From positions 1 to 21,490 of the forward strand of contig DATMAG010000084.1 in the NCBI GenBank assembly GCA_035560235.1: a stretch of DNA of 21,490 nucleotides. Direction: 5' to 3'. The position numbers and the translations under genes were made by a program. Every line of letters starts with the position of its first letter. Within the stretch, counting starts at the first letter, position 1. The notes beneath the pieces are model-generated. The model searched no databases, was not told where the DNA came from, and saw only the letters and a program-made list of their open reading frames with translations. This document shows positions 15,087-21,490 of this stretch, in pieces. This stretch comes from DASRDU01 sp035560235. GTDB taxonomy: Bacteria; Acidobacteriota; Blastocatellia; RBC074.

Positions 15087-16487
15087 TCAGCCGTTGAGCT
15101 GAAGCGTGCGCAGAATATTCTGAAAGGCCGGATTGTAAGCGCCCGCCTCGTTCTGCGGCGTAACGGTGATGAAATAGAAGAGTTCGCCACTGCGCAGGAA
15201 GGTTGTGCGCACCGTCACCACTTCAACGCGTCCGGTCAGCGGCGAAGTCCCGGCCAGGACTGTCCCGAGCGCCGTGCGACCGTCAAGCGAAGTGCGCTGA
15301 TATGCGCTCTGCTGACGCAGATACGGATTGCCCTGCAACAGACCGCGCGCATATTCATCCGACGCCTGCTGCAACCCGCGACTGCGCGCCCGCACCACGC
15401 CGAACATTACTCCGCGTGTGATGCCCTGCTGCGAGTATGCGCCGTCGGGTGCAAACGTCACCGAATCACCATTGGTAAATTCGCGCCAGTTGTCGGGGAC
15501 GCTGACCCGCAGGAAGTTGCCGCTGTTGTAGGCGCGATAATTCCTGGATGGATAACTGATCGCGCGATTGTAGCCGCTGCCGGCACTGCGGCTCTCATTC
15601 GGCTGCCCGCTGCGCGCAATCTCCTGCATCGTGCGGGCGCGGGGCAGATTGCCGAGCCTGGCCTGCACATTTCTGAATTCGGACGTGACCTTGATCGGAT
15701 TGCGCGAGACGTTCAGTTCATCCGCTTCCTGATTGATGTATGCATAACGATTGCCCGGATTCGGATGATCGCTCAGCCACTGCGGGCCGCCGCCGCCGCC
15801 CTGCTGCTCGATGGTGCGGAACATATTGGCCAGATCGCGCGGATCGTACCCGGCCCGCGCCATGACCTGCGCGCCGAGCAGATCGGCTTCCTTTTCGTAT
15901 TCGCGGCTGAATTTCAGAAAGTAGGTGCCGATGCCAAGCTGCGTGCCCGAAGCGATCACCTGACCCAGGTTGCCGCCGACAACCGCGCCCGCAATCGCAC
16001 CGGCGAGAATCCCCCACTGATATTTCTGCGCCTTTGTCGCCTGCGCGGTGCCGTGACGCAGCGCCACGTGACTGATCTCGTGCGCCATCACCCCGGCGAG
16101 TTCGCCCTCGTTGCGGGCTGCTTCAATGATGCCGCGATTGACATACATCGGCCCGCCCGGCAGCGCAAAGGCGTTAATGTCTCTGGTATTGACAAGCTTG
16201 AAGGTATATCTGAATTCAGGGTGCTGATATTCGCGCGGAATGGCCGCAACCAGCCGCTGCCCGATGCGATTGATGTAAGCGGTCGCCTCGTAATCATTCA
16301 GAATCGGCAGCTGCCGTTCAACCTGACTCGCCGCCTGGCGACCGGCCTTAATGTCGTCGCTGGTGCTGTAACTGTTCTTATGAAGTGCGATTCTGGTCTG
16401 CGCCGGAATGCTCAGAGGCGTGATCAGAACCGCCACTGCCAGCAGCCAGGCCATCAGTCTCTGTCTGCACTGATTCTTAAAATTCAT
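15087..16487 (-). CDS. Secreted M48-family zinc metalloprotease
   Basis: The 466-residue product has a signal peptide (about 1-30, 'LMAWLLAVAVLITPLSIPAQ'). The zinc site is 'GVMAHEISHVALRHG' (HEISH, 136-140) with a third ligand in 'REYEKEADLLGAQV' (E200). The Gly/Ala-rich 'LAGAIAGAVVGGNLGQ' (161-176) and 'DHPNPGNRYAYINQEA' are typical of periplasmic BepA/LoiP-like peptidases. The C-terminal domain (about 330-466, 'NFLRVSVPDNWREF') has no TPR repeats, unlike BepA, and is not assigned. It likely takes part in envelope protein quality control. The start is chosen because GGAGGAAAGAAAC stands directly before ATG at 16487; an in-frame start ten codons earlier is less likely. It stands alone, divergent from the partner-switching genes. 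Confidence 0.9.
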   Translation of the reverse strand: MNFKNQCRQRLMAWLLAVAVLITPLSIPAQTRIALHKNSYSTSDDIKAGRQAASQVERQLPILNDYEATAYINRIGQRLVAAIPREYQHPEFRYTFKLVNTRDINAFALPGGPMYVNRGIIEAARNEGELAGVMAHEISHVALRHGTAQATKAQKYQWGILAGAIAGAVVGGNLGQVIASGTQLGIGTYFLKFSREYEKEADLLGAQVMARAGYDPRDLANMFRTIEQQGGGGGPQWLSDHPNPGNRYAYINQEADELNVSRNPIKVTSEFRNVQARLGNLPRARTMQEIARSGQPNESRSAGSGYNRAISYPSRNYRAYNSGNFLRVSVPDNWREFTNGDSVTFAPDGAYSQQGITRGVMFGVVRARSRGLQQASDEYARGLLQGNPYLRQQSAYQRTSLDGRTALGTVLAGTSPLTGRVEVVTVRTTFLRSGELFYFITVTPQNEAGAYNPAFQNILRTLQLNG

Positions 16488-16740
16488 GTTTCTTTCCTCC
16501 ACTGATCGCGTCTTCAAGAGGGCGCGTCTTTGATTCTGCTCCTGATTTCAGGGATGCCTGACGAGTCCCGGGCGGAACACGAAACCCGCAGGCTTTTTAT
16601 AGCGAATCATTCCTGTGCGCAACTTCGGGGGCTGTAACGGCTGACCTGACAGATGTTTTTTCCGCCCGCGCTTTGTGCCGGGACTGGAAAAGACAAACTT
16701 CAGCGGCTATCATCGGGCCACTTTCAAGGAGGTGGAAGAC

Positions 16741-17106
16741 GTGCCCAATCCCTTTGCGATTCAGACATCAACTCAGGCAGGCATTTCAATCATCACGCTC
16801 GAAGGCTTTGTTGACGCGCATACGGCTCCGCAATTTGAACAGGCCGTGCAGACAGAAACCGAAGCCGGTCGCTGCCGCATCATCGTGGACTGCGCGAAGC
16901 TCAATTATATTTCCTCCGCCGGGCTGGGCGTCTTTATGAGTTTCATCGAAGAGGTGCGCGAACAGGGCGGCGACATCAAAATCTGCGGCCTCTCGCCGAA
17001 GGTCAGACATACCTTTGAAATTCTGGGCTTTCAGGATTTATATGATCTGCTCGAAGATGTCCCGACCGCGATTCAGCGTTTTGAAGCTCCGGTAAAGGAG
17101 GGCTGA
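16741..17106 (+). CDS. STAS-domain anti-sigma factor antagonist (RsbV/SpoIIAA-like)
   Basis: The start is GTG at 16741, directed by a near-perfect Shine-Dalgarno AAGGAGGT at 16727-16734. An in-frame ATG at 16675 lacks one and gives unlikely sequence. The 121-residue protein is one STAS domain. The phospho-acceptor region is 'LNYISSAGLGVF', which aligns Ser59 with the acceptor Ser of SpoIIAA; the Asp that usually precedes it is Ser58 here. When unphosphorylated it should bind the anti-sigma factor encoded 2 nt downstream and free its target. When phosphorylated by that factor it lets go. The phosphatase for the reset step is probably the SpoIIE-type protein 600 nt downstream. Confidence 0.92.
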   Translation: MPNPFAIQTSTQAGISIITLEGFVDAHTAPQFEQAVQTETEAGRCRIIVDCAKLNYISSAGLGVFMSFIEEVREQGGDIKICGLSPKVRHTFEILGFQDLYDLLEDVPTAIQRFEAPVKEG

Positions 17107-17108
17107 AG

Positions 17109-17552
17109 ATGGCCTCTGTCGAGAGGAAATTCACGCTGCACGTCCCGTCATCAACCGAAAACCTCGCGCTCATCCGCGAGTTCGTGACCACTGTCGGCTC
17201 ACAGGCCGGGATGAGTGACACCGATATCGGCAAGCTTGAACTGGCCGTTGACGAAGCCTGTGCCAACGTCATCGAACACGCCTACGGTCACGACGTATCA
17301 AAGGAAGTCATCATCCGCGCCATCATTGAGGAAGACGCACTGCGCATCGAAATCAGCGATACCGGCAAGGGCTTCGACCCGGCCACTGTGCCGCAGCCCG
17401 AACTCGATCAGCTCGTCGCTCAGCGCAAATCCGGCGGCCTCGGTCTGCGCCTGATCAAAAACCTGATGGACGAAGTGCAATACGAAATCGTCCCAGGCCA
17501 GAAGAACGAACTGCGAATGACCAAACGCATCCGCAAACCCGACCGCAACTAA
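17109..17552 (+). CDS. Anti-sigma regulatory factor, HATPase_c serine kinase (RsbW/SpoIIAB-like)
   Basis: The 147-residue protein is a GHKL ATPase. The N-box is 'KLELAVDEACANVIEHAYG', the G1 box 'ISDTGKGFDP' and the G2 box 'SGGLGLRLIKNLMDEV'. These are the ATP-binding elements of anti-sigma kinases that phosphorylate a STAS partner. It starts 2 nt after the STAS stop, with AAGGAGG (17095-17101) inside the end of the STAS gene, so the two are translationally linked. The partner it restrains (a sigma factor or another protein) is not encoded in the window. The stop is followed by a long hairpin (17566-17665) that separates it from the phosphatase gene. Confidence 0.92.
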   Translation: MASVERKFTLHVPSSTENLALIREFVTTVGSQAGMSDTDIGKLELAVDEACANVIEHAYGHDVSKEVIIRAIIEEDALRIEISDTGKGFDPATVPQPELDQLVAQRKSGGLGLRLIKNLMDEVQYEIVPGQKNELRMTKRIRKPDRN

Positions 17553-17565
17553 CAAGCCGGGAAAA

Positions 17566-17665
17566 GAGATGACGGAACAAACGGAAATAACGAAACACAC
17601 GGAACTATCCCGGCCCGGCGTGAGGCTTTCGGCTGTTCCGTTCTTTCCGTTTGTTCCGTCATCTC
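17566..17665. repeat. 32-bp inverted repeat (2 mismatches), 36-nt loop
   Basis: Arm 17566-17597 (GAGATGACGGAACAAACGGA...) pairs with 17634-17665 at 30 of 32 positions, including 22 perfect outer pairs. The arm contains internal near-repeats of 'acgaaaca/acggaaca'. It lies between the anti-sigma and phosphatase genes. The Gly/Arg-poor, A-rich arm differs in sequence from the other hairpins in the window, so it may belong to a separate repeat family. It may attenuate read-through to the phosphatase. Confidence 0.78.
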
Positions 17666-17719
17666 GCTTCTTCCTGGCTCAGTGACACTTCGCTCAGCAG
17701 TATTTACCGCTGAACTGTT

Positions 17720-19396
17720 ATGACCATTCCGGCTTCATCACTTGATTCCTCGCGCCTCGAAGCGCTGCTTGAATCGGCGCAACTGCTGCACGCCTCGCTC
17801 GATCTCGATGATCTGCTGAAGCATCTGCTTCGCACGGTGATGGGTCGGCTGGTTGTCAGCCGGGGACTGATTGCCGTCACTGATGGCGGGACAATGAAAC
17901 TCGCCCTGGTGCGCGGGCTGCCGAAGCTGAAGGCCGGAACTGAATTTGATGAAGCTGCGGCGCGCGCGGCGGGCGTGACTCTGATCCTGACAATCGGTGA
18001 TGAAGCGCAGCCGACAGGGCTGCTCGGCCTCGGCCCTTCGATGTCAGGCCCGATCAGCGATGAGGAACTCGATTTTGTCAGAGCACTGCTCGGTATTGCA
18101 GCGAGCGGCATCGAAAACGCCCGCGCCCACAGCGAAGCGCAGCGGCTCAATCAGGATCTCGATCAGAAGATTCAGGAACTGCGCGCCCTGCTCGACCTGG
18201 TGCGCGGGCTGACCTCGACGCTCGAACCCGAAGACATTGCCCGTCTGCTGGCGCTGACTCTCGCCGGTCGCTGGGCCGTCAGAAAGTATGCCGTCGTCGC
18301 CTGGAAGGAAGGTCACCCCGCCGTGCTGCGCCACAAAGGCATCGAGCTGTCAGACCTGGCCGCGTGCAAACAACTGATGCCGACGCTGCCCGAAGCATTG
18401 TTTACTGAGGCGCTGCCCGACTGCGAACTGAAACAGTCGCTGCTGTCTCAGCAGTGCGAAGTTGTCTTTCCGATTCGCTCGGCTGACGCTTCAAGCGGCG
18501 GACTCGTAGTCCTGGGGCCGCGTCCGGGCAATCTGAAATTCAGCGAAGCCGATCTTGAATTCGGCACAGGGCTGGTCACACAGGCCGCTGTCGCCTTCGA
18601 CAATTCGTGGTACTTCAAGGAGACTCTCGAACGAAAAAAGATCGAACAGGAACTGACGCTCGCGGCCAGCATTCAGTCCACGCTCTTCCCTGCCGAGATG
18701 CCCAGGCTGGCGGGCTTCGACCTCGCAGCGCGCAATCGTCCCGCCCGGCACTGCGGCGGAGATTATTACGACGTGCTGCCCGTGCCTGACGCCGCCGACC
18801 GGCAGCCGCACCTGCTCTGTGTCGCTGATGTCTCTGGCAAGGGCCTGCCCGCCTCGCTGCTGATGAGTAATATGCAGGCCACGCTGCGCGCCCTGCTCGG
18901 TCGCATTCCATCGCTCACTGAACTGGCTTCGCACACGAACGCGCTGCTGTACGCAACCACGCCCTCGAACAAATACGTCACCGCCATCCTGCTTGAAATT
19001 GATCCGGCCTCGGGCCGATGCCGTTTCGTCAACGCAGGCCACACCGACTGTCTGCTGCTGCGCCGGAGCGGCGAAGCTGAATGGCTCAAATCCACCGGAA
19101 CCCCGCTCGGCCTGATGCCGCCCGACATTCTCGCCCTGACTTCGCCATACGAAGAACGCGAATTTGAACTCGAACCCGGCGACCTGATCGCGCTCTTCTC
19201 TGACGGCGTGACTGAAGCTCAGAATGAAAGGGATGAAGAGTACGGCGAAGCCAGAGTCGCCGATTTCATGCGTCAGATTCGCGGCGAACCGGCGCAGACG
19301 ATGGTTGATCTGGTCTTTGCTGAAATAGACCGCTTCGCCGGAACCGCTCCGCAGTTCGATGACATCACGCTGCTGATCCTGAAAAGAACCGCGTAG
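17720..19396 (+). CDS. SpoIIE-type PP2C phosphatase with two GAF domains (RsbU-like)
   Basis: The 558-residue protein has a first GAF-like domain (about 10-137), a short coiled coil ('QRLNQDLDQKIQELRALLDL'), a second GAF-like domain (about 165-300), a linker helix and a PP2C/SpoIIE domain (about 320-557). Metal-binding acidic residues are present in 'HCGGDYYDVLPV', 'CVADVSGKGLPASLL', 'LIALFSDGVTEAQN' and 'FDDITLLIL'. It should dephosphorylate the STAS protein encoded upstream in response to a signal sensed by the GAF domains. No transmembrane segment is seen. No good Shine-Dalgarno precedes the ATG, so translation may be weak. A decayed copy of its last 50 codons occurs at 20701-20856. Confidence 0.92.
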   Translation: MTIPASSLDSSRLEALLESAQLLHASLDLDDLLKHLLRTVMGRLVVSRGLIAVTDGGTMKLALVRGLPKLKAGTEFDEAAARAAGVTLILTIGDEAQPTGLLGLGPSMSGPISDEELDFVRALLGIAASGIENARAHSEAQRLNQDLDQKIQELRALLDLVRGLTSTLEPEDIARLLALTLAGRWAVRKYAVVAWKEGHPAVLRHKGIELSDLAACKQLMPTLPEALFTEALPDCELKQSLLSQQCEVVFPIRSADASSGGLVVLGPRPGNLKFSEADLEFGTGLVTQAAVAFDNSWYFKETLERKKIEQELTLAASIQSTLFPAEMPRLAGFDLAARNRPARHCGGDYYDVLPVPDAADRQPHLLCVADVSGKGLPASLLMSNMQATLRALLGRIPSLTELASHTNALLYATTPSNKYVTAILLEIDPASGRCRFVNAGHTDCLLLRRSGEAEWLKSTGTPLGLMPPDILALTSPYEEREFELEPGDLIALFSDGVTEAQNERDEEYGEARVADFMRQIRGEPAQTMVDLVFAEIDRFAGTAPQFDDITLLILKRTA

Positions 19397-19408
19397 CCGG
19401 ATAACAGC

Positions 19409-19438
19409 TTGCCCGGAAAAATAATGCAGGCGTATACT
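19409..19438 (+). promoter_or_regulatory. Sigma-70-like promoter, first copy
   Basis: TTGCCC (19409-19414), an 18-bp spacer and TATACT (19433-19438) lie just after the phosphatase stop. The same elements with the same spacing occur at 20863-20892, where they precede an intact gene. Here they precede its decayed copy. Confidence 0.55.
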
Positions 19439-19485
19439 GCGCCCGCTTTATACACTCAGTGACAGGAGGCTCAGTATCAGCCGGA

Positions 19486-19755
19486 CAACCCGGCACGAAG
19501 CAGCTGCCTGCTGAGATTGATTTACGTTTGCTTTGCGCGCGTTATTGCCGCGACTGGTCAAACAGACCATCGTCAGAACAGTCGAACTCGTCCGTTGAGG
19601 GATCTCTCCACAAACTGCGTCAGTGCCGACTTCAAGCGGATCAGATCACAGCCATCCTCATCAGCTTGCAGCAGTATGACCTGTGCCGCCAGGCAAGAGA
19701 AGATTCGACCGGCCTCCCACCGCAAAGCTGCGAAATCCGGATGCTGCCAGCACTG
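19486..19755 (+). pseudogene. Decayed copy of the small gene at 20953-21336
   Basis: The sequence aligns along its length with the intact gene downstream (for example GGCACGAAGCAGCTG against GGAACGAAGCAACTG, and GTATGACCTG against GTATGATCTG). About 43 nt holding the Shine-Dalgarno, start codon and first codons are missing. One base is lost in the stretch for 'CDPVT' near 19555, shifting the frame, and the original frame then meets a TGA near 19600 ('TVELVR' then stop). Two residue patterns survive: 'GQPGTKQL' and 'QQYDLCRQ'. An open frame across it (19459-19827) is therefore a remnant, not a gene. Homology fades after about 19755, and the next 160 nt up to aqpZ show nothing clear. Confidence 0.8.
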
Positions 19756-19919
19756 TTGATGGTAAATCCGGCATTTCAGATCACGTCCGCTGCATCAGTC
19801 GTCAGTCCTCTGAACAGGAGCTGCTGACTGGCTCAATCCGTTTTACCTTCCCCCCATTGTTTTTCGACCCGGTGAACCCGGCGCGGGTTACTTCAATCAA
19901 CTACACCAAGGAGAAGGTT

Positions 19920-20609
19920 ATGAAAAGATATGGCGCGGAATTCTTTGGAACTTTCTGGCTGGTTCTGGGCGGCTGTGGCAGCGCGGTTCTGTCAGCAGCC
20001 TTCCCCGGTGTTGGCATCGGACTGCTGGGCGTCTCGCTGGCCTTCGGTCTGACTGTCCTGACTATGGCTTTTGCCATCGGCCACATTTCAGGCTGTCATC
20101 TCAACCCGGCAGTCTCGGTCGGTCTGTGGGCTGGTGGCCGCTTTCCGGCAAGGGATCTGCCCCTGTACATCGTGGCGCAGGTGCTGGGCGGCATTGTCGC
20201 TGGTGGCGTGCTGTATCTGATCGCCAGCGGCAAGGCGGGCTTTGATTCGTCCGCCGGTTTTGCCTCAAACGGTTACGGCGCGCATTCACCGGGCGGCTAC
20301 AGCCTGCTCGCAGCCTTGATCACTGAAGTCGTGATGACAATGATGTTCCTCATCGTCATTCTCGGCGCGACCGACAAACGAGCGCCGCAGGGATTTGCCC
20401 CGGTCGCCATCGGCCTGTGCCTGACGCTCATTCACCTGATCAGCATCCCGGTGACGAATACCTCTGTGAATCCGGCGCGCAGCACAGGCGTGGCAGTGTT
20501 CGCAGGCGGCTGGGCCATCACACAACTCTGGCTCTTCTGGGCAGCTCCGATCATCGGCGGGATGCTTGGCGCAGCGATCTACCGCTTCCTCGGGAGAGAA
20601 ATCGCCTGA
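19920..20609 (+). CDS. aqpZ: Aquaporin Z
   Basis: The 229-residue protein is a six-helix major intrinsic protein very like E. coli AqpZ. It opens 'AEFFGTFWLVLGGCGSAVL', and both NPA boxes are present: 'HLNPAVSVGLWAGGRFPA' (NPA 62-64) and 'TNTSVNPARSTGVAVFAGG'. The water-selective filter is intact: Phe in 'LAFGLTVLTMAF', His in 'LTLIHLISIP', Thr in 'NTS' and Arg after the second NPA. It should pass water, not glycerol, across the inner membrane. AAGGAG lies 8 nt before the ATG at 19920; the frame is open upstream, but that part is pseudogene sequence. It stands alone between two copies of a duplicated segment, and a hairpin follows. Confidence 0.96.
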   Translation: MKRYGAEFFGTFWLVLGGCGSAVLSAAFPGVGIGLLGVSLAFGLTVLTMAFAIGHISGCHLNPAVSVGLWAGGRFPARDLPLYIVAQVLGGIVAGGVLYLIASGKAGFDSSAGFASNGYGAHSPGGYSLLAALITEVVMTMMFLIVILGATDKRAPQGFAPVAIGLCLTLIHLISIPVTNTSVNPARSTGVAVFAGGWAITQLWLFWAAPIIGGMLGAAIYRFLGREIA

Positions 20610-20640
20610 CCGGAAACTTCCAGGCCATGTTTGAGACGCA

Positions 20641-20673
20641 GGCGGCCTGAGTCGAATCAGAGACTCAGCCGCC
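20641..20673 (+). terminator. Hairpin after aqpZ
   Basis: GGCGGCCTGAGTC (20641-20653) pairs with GACTCAGCCGCC (20662-20673), leaving one bulged C. It lies 31 nt after the aqpZ stop. No T-run follows, so its strength as a terminator is uncertain. Confidence 0.55.
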
Positions 20674-20700
20674 CGCGTCCTGCTGAACTTCACATCTCTG

Positions 20701-20856
20701 TCCGGGGTGGCCGCTGATTTCAGGCCTCAGATTCGCGGCGAACCCGCGCAGACCATGGCTGAGCCGGTCTGCGATGAAACAGACCGCTTCGACGGAAGTG
20801 CATCACATTTCCACAACACCACGCCATTGATCCCGAAAATAACAGCGCCGCCATAA
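20701..20856 (+). pseudogene. Decayed 3' fragment of a SpoIIE phosphatase gene
   Basis: The translated segment 'ADFRPQIRGEPAQTM...' aligns without a gap to the last 49 residues of the phosphatase ending at 19396; 27 of 49 residues match in a hand alignment. The spacing from this segment to the next shared block is also identical (offset 1454 bp at both 19262/20716 and 19405/20859). The metal-binding 'FDDIT' has become 'FHNTT', the original stop codon is lost, and a TAA two codons later ends the frame. There is no start codon or upstream catalytic part, so it cannot make an enzyme. Confidence 0.8.
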
Positions 20857-20862
20857 TTCAGC

Positions 20863-20892
20863 TTGCCCGGTAAAATAATGCAGGCGTATACT
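20863..20892 (+). promoter_or_regulatory. Sigma-70-like promoter of the small gene, second copy
   Basis: TTGCCC (20863-20868), an 18-bp spacer and TATACT (20887-20892) lie about 60 bp before the ATG at 20953. The block around it is nearly identical to 19405-19440, although flanking sequence has diverged. That conservation supports function. Confidence 0.6.
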
Positions 20893-20952
20893 GCGCCTGT
20901 TTCACTTACTCAGTAACAAGAAACTCAGCATCAGCCGAACAGGAGGGCCGCC

Positions 20953-21336
20953 ATGCTCGCCCGGAAAAAACTGAAACCCGGTCAGCCCGGAACGAAGCAA
21001 CTGCTTGAAGAATACGGTTCACGCCTGCTTTGTGTGCGTTACCGCTGCGACCCGGTCACTCAGACTATCGTCAAAACAGTTGAAATCATCGTTGAAGAGT
21101 CGGAACACAAGCCGCGTCCCCGGCGGATCAGGGACGATCAGACCGTCGCCCTCCGCTTCGGCTGGAAGGAGTATGATCTGCAACGCCAGGTGAAGCAGGC
21201 CGGAGCCAGGTGGAGTCCGGCTGATCGGCTGTGGGAGTTACGTTATGACCAGGTTGCCAGACTCAACCTGACCGAACGGATCGTGAAGAAAGTTGCCAAT
21301 ACTGGAAAGTCAAAGATTTCCAGTACTGGTAATTGA
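20953..21336 (+). CDS. Small uncharacterised protein with a C-terminal GARW...W motif
   Basis: The 127-residue basic protein starts at ATG 20953 with AGGAGG 6 nt upstream. The N-terminal half reads 'LKPGQPGTKQLLEEYG' and 'LLCVRYRCD', then 'IVKTVEIIVEE'. The C-terminal half reads 'EYDLQRQVKQAGARWSPADR' and 'LWELRYDQVARLNL'. I recall similar small orphan proteins in other bacteria but know no function. The 'GARW-x(6)-LWEL' pattern recalls DUF5710-type modules of DNA-associated proteins, a weak analogy. There is no signal peptide or membrane segment. The last 14 codons run through an inverted repeat (21296-21329), so the C-terminus may be shaped by a repeat. A decayed second copy lies at 19486-19755. 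Confidence 0.75.
   Translation: MLARKKLKPGQPGTKQLLEEYGSRLLCVRYRCDPVTQTIVKTVEIIVEESEHKPRPRRIRDDQTVALRFGWKEYDLQRQVKQAGARWSPADRLWELRYDQVARLNLTERIVKKVANTGKSKISSTGN
21296..21329. repeat. 13-bp inverted repeat and CCAGTACTGG-type repeats
   Basis: CCAATACTGGAAA (21296-21308) pairs with TTTCCAGTACTGG (21317-21329) with one mismatch and an 8-nt loop. The second arm contains the perfect palindrome CCAGTACTGG. A third partial copy 'CCAGTACTCAGTA' follows at about 21344-21356. It lies at the end of the small gene and may serve as its terminator. Confidence 0.6.
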
Positions 21337-21381
21337 CAGATTGCCAGTACTCAGTAGATCACGAAACAGCCGATTGATAGC

Positions 21382-21490
21382 TCAGGTTTTATCCCAGAGC
21401 GAGTACGCCTGAATCAGCTCTCTCGTGCCATAGCGCTCTTTGAGTTCATCCAGTAAGGCAGAGGCCAGTTGCTCCAGCGTCAACTCATAG
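21382..21490 (-). CDS. C-terminal fragment of an unidentified protein (cut by right edge)
   Basis: On the minus strand a frame enters from the right edge and ends at TGA 21382-21384. It gives 'ELTLEQLASALLDELKERYG' followed by 'TRELIQAYSLWDKT'. The amphipathic helical pattern and sensible residue use suggest real coding sequence. It is convergent to the small gene, with 45 nt between the stops. Too little is visible for an identification. Confidence 0.55.
   Translation of the reverse strand, partial: YELTLEQLASALLDELKERYGTRELIQAYSLWDKT

Noticed and set aside
15765..16505. Plus-strand open frame of 246 codons opposite the M48 gene
   Set aside because: It is a shadow of the metalloprotease, whose HEISH site and signal peptide are clear.
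16675..16740. Upstream ATG as start of the STAS protein
   Set aside because: It has no Shine-Dalgarno, while GTG at 16741 follows AAGGAGGT at good spacing and begins a normal-length STAS domain.
19459..19827. Open frame of 122 codons taken as a gene
   Set aside because: It covers a frame-shifted, start-less copy of the gene at 20953-21336; the continuous frame is accidental.
1..21490. CRISPR array, rRNA, tRNA or transposase
   Set aside because: No regularly spaced direct repeats, no RNA-gene sequence and no transposase-like protein were found on either strand.

Overview
The window looks like a chromosomal segment of a GC-rich Gram-negative bacterium. Two secreted proteins end in PEP-CTERM sorting tails, there is a periplasm-spanning exopolysaccharide (EPS) export operon, and long hairpin repeats sit in the intergenic gaps. 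Together these fit Acidobacteriota (Blastocatellia-like) best, but the phylum is an inference. No rRNA, tRNA, CRISPR array or transposase was seen.

Left part (1-9.1 kb, all minus strand). A seven-gene EPS operon is read from 8908 down to 1113. In transcription order it encodes a Wzz/GumC-type chain-length protein, a CpsD-like P-loop ATPase, a Wza-like outer-membrane export protein, a formyltransferase, a NodB-type polysaccharide deacetylase, an O-antigen ligase/polymerase and a family-2 glycosyltransferase. Most junctions overlap or are under 20 nt. Beyond a 272-bp gap with two strong hairpins lies a secreted beta-helix protein that runs off the left edge (1-840). It has no stop inside the window, so a search for closed ORFs would miss it.

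Middle (9.1-16.5 kb). Two small PEP-CTERM proteins (9119-9628 minus, 11288-11977 plus) flank a NarL-type response regulator. Next come a large membrane PAS-GGDEF-EAL protein for cyclic-di-GMP turnover and a secreted M48 zinc metalloprotease, both on the minus strand. No exosortase gene is in the window.

Right part (16.7-21.5 kb, mainly plus strand). A partner-switching set comprises a STAS anti-anti-sigma factor, an HATPase anti-sigma factor and, after a long hairpin, a GAF-GAF-SpoIIE phosphatase. Downstream is a diverged direct duplication. The 3' end of the phosphatase gene, a promoter and a small uncharacterised gene occur at 19262-19755 and again at 20716-21250, with an aqpZ aquaporin gene between. 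The copies have decayed reciprocally: the phosphatase end is intact only in the first and the small gene only in the second. A C-terminal gene fragment on the minus strand closes the window.

The genes read as a surface and stress module: EPS synthesis, probable EPS-associated PEP-CTERM proteins, and three layers of signalling (response regulator, cyclic-di-GMP, partner switching) that could control them. That regulatory link is inferred from proximity only.
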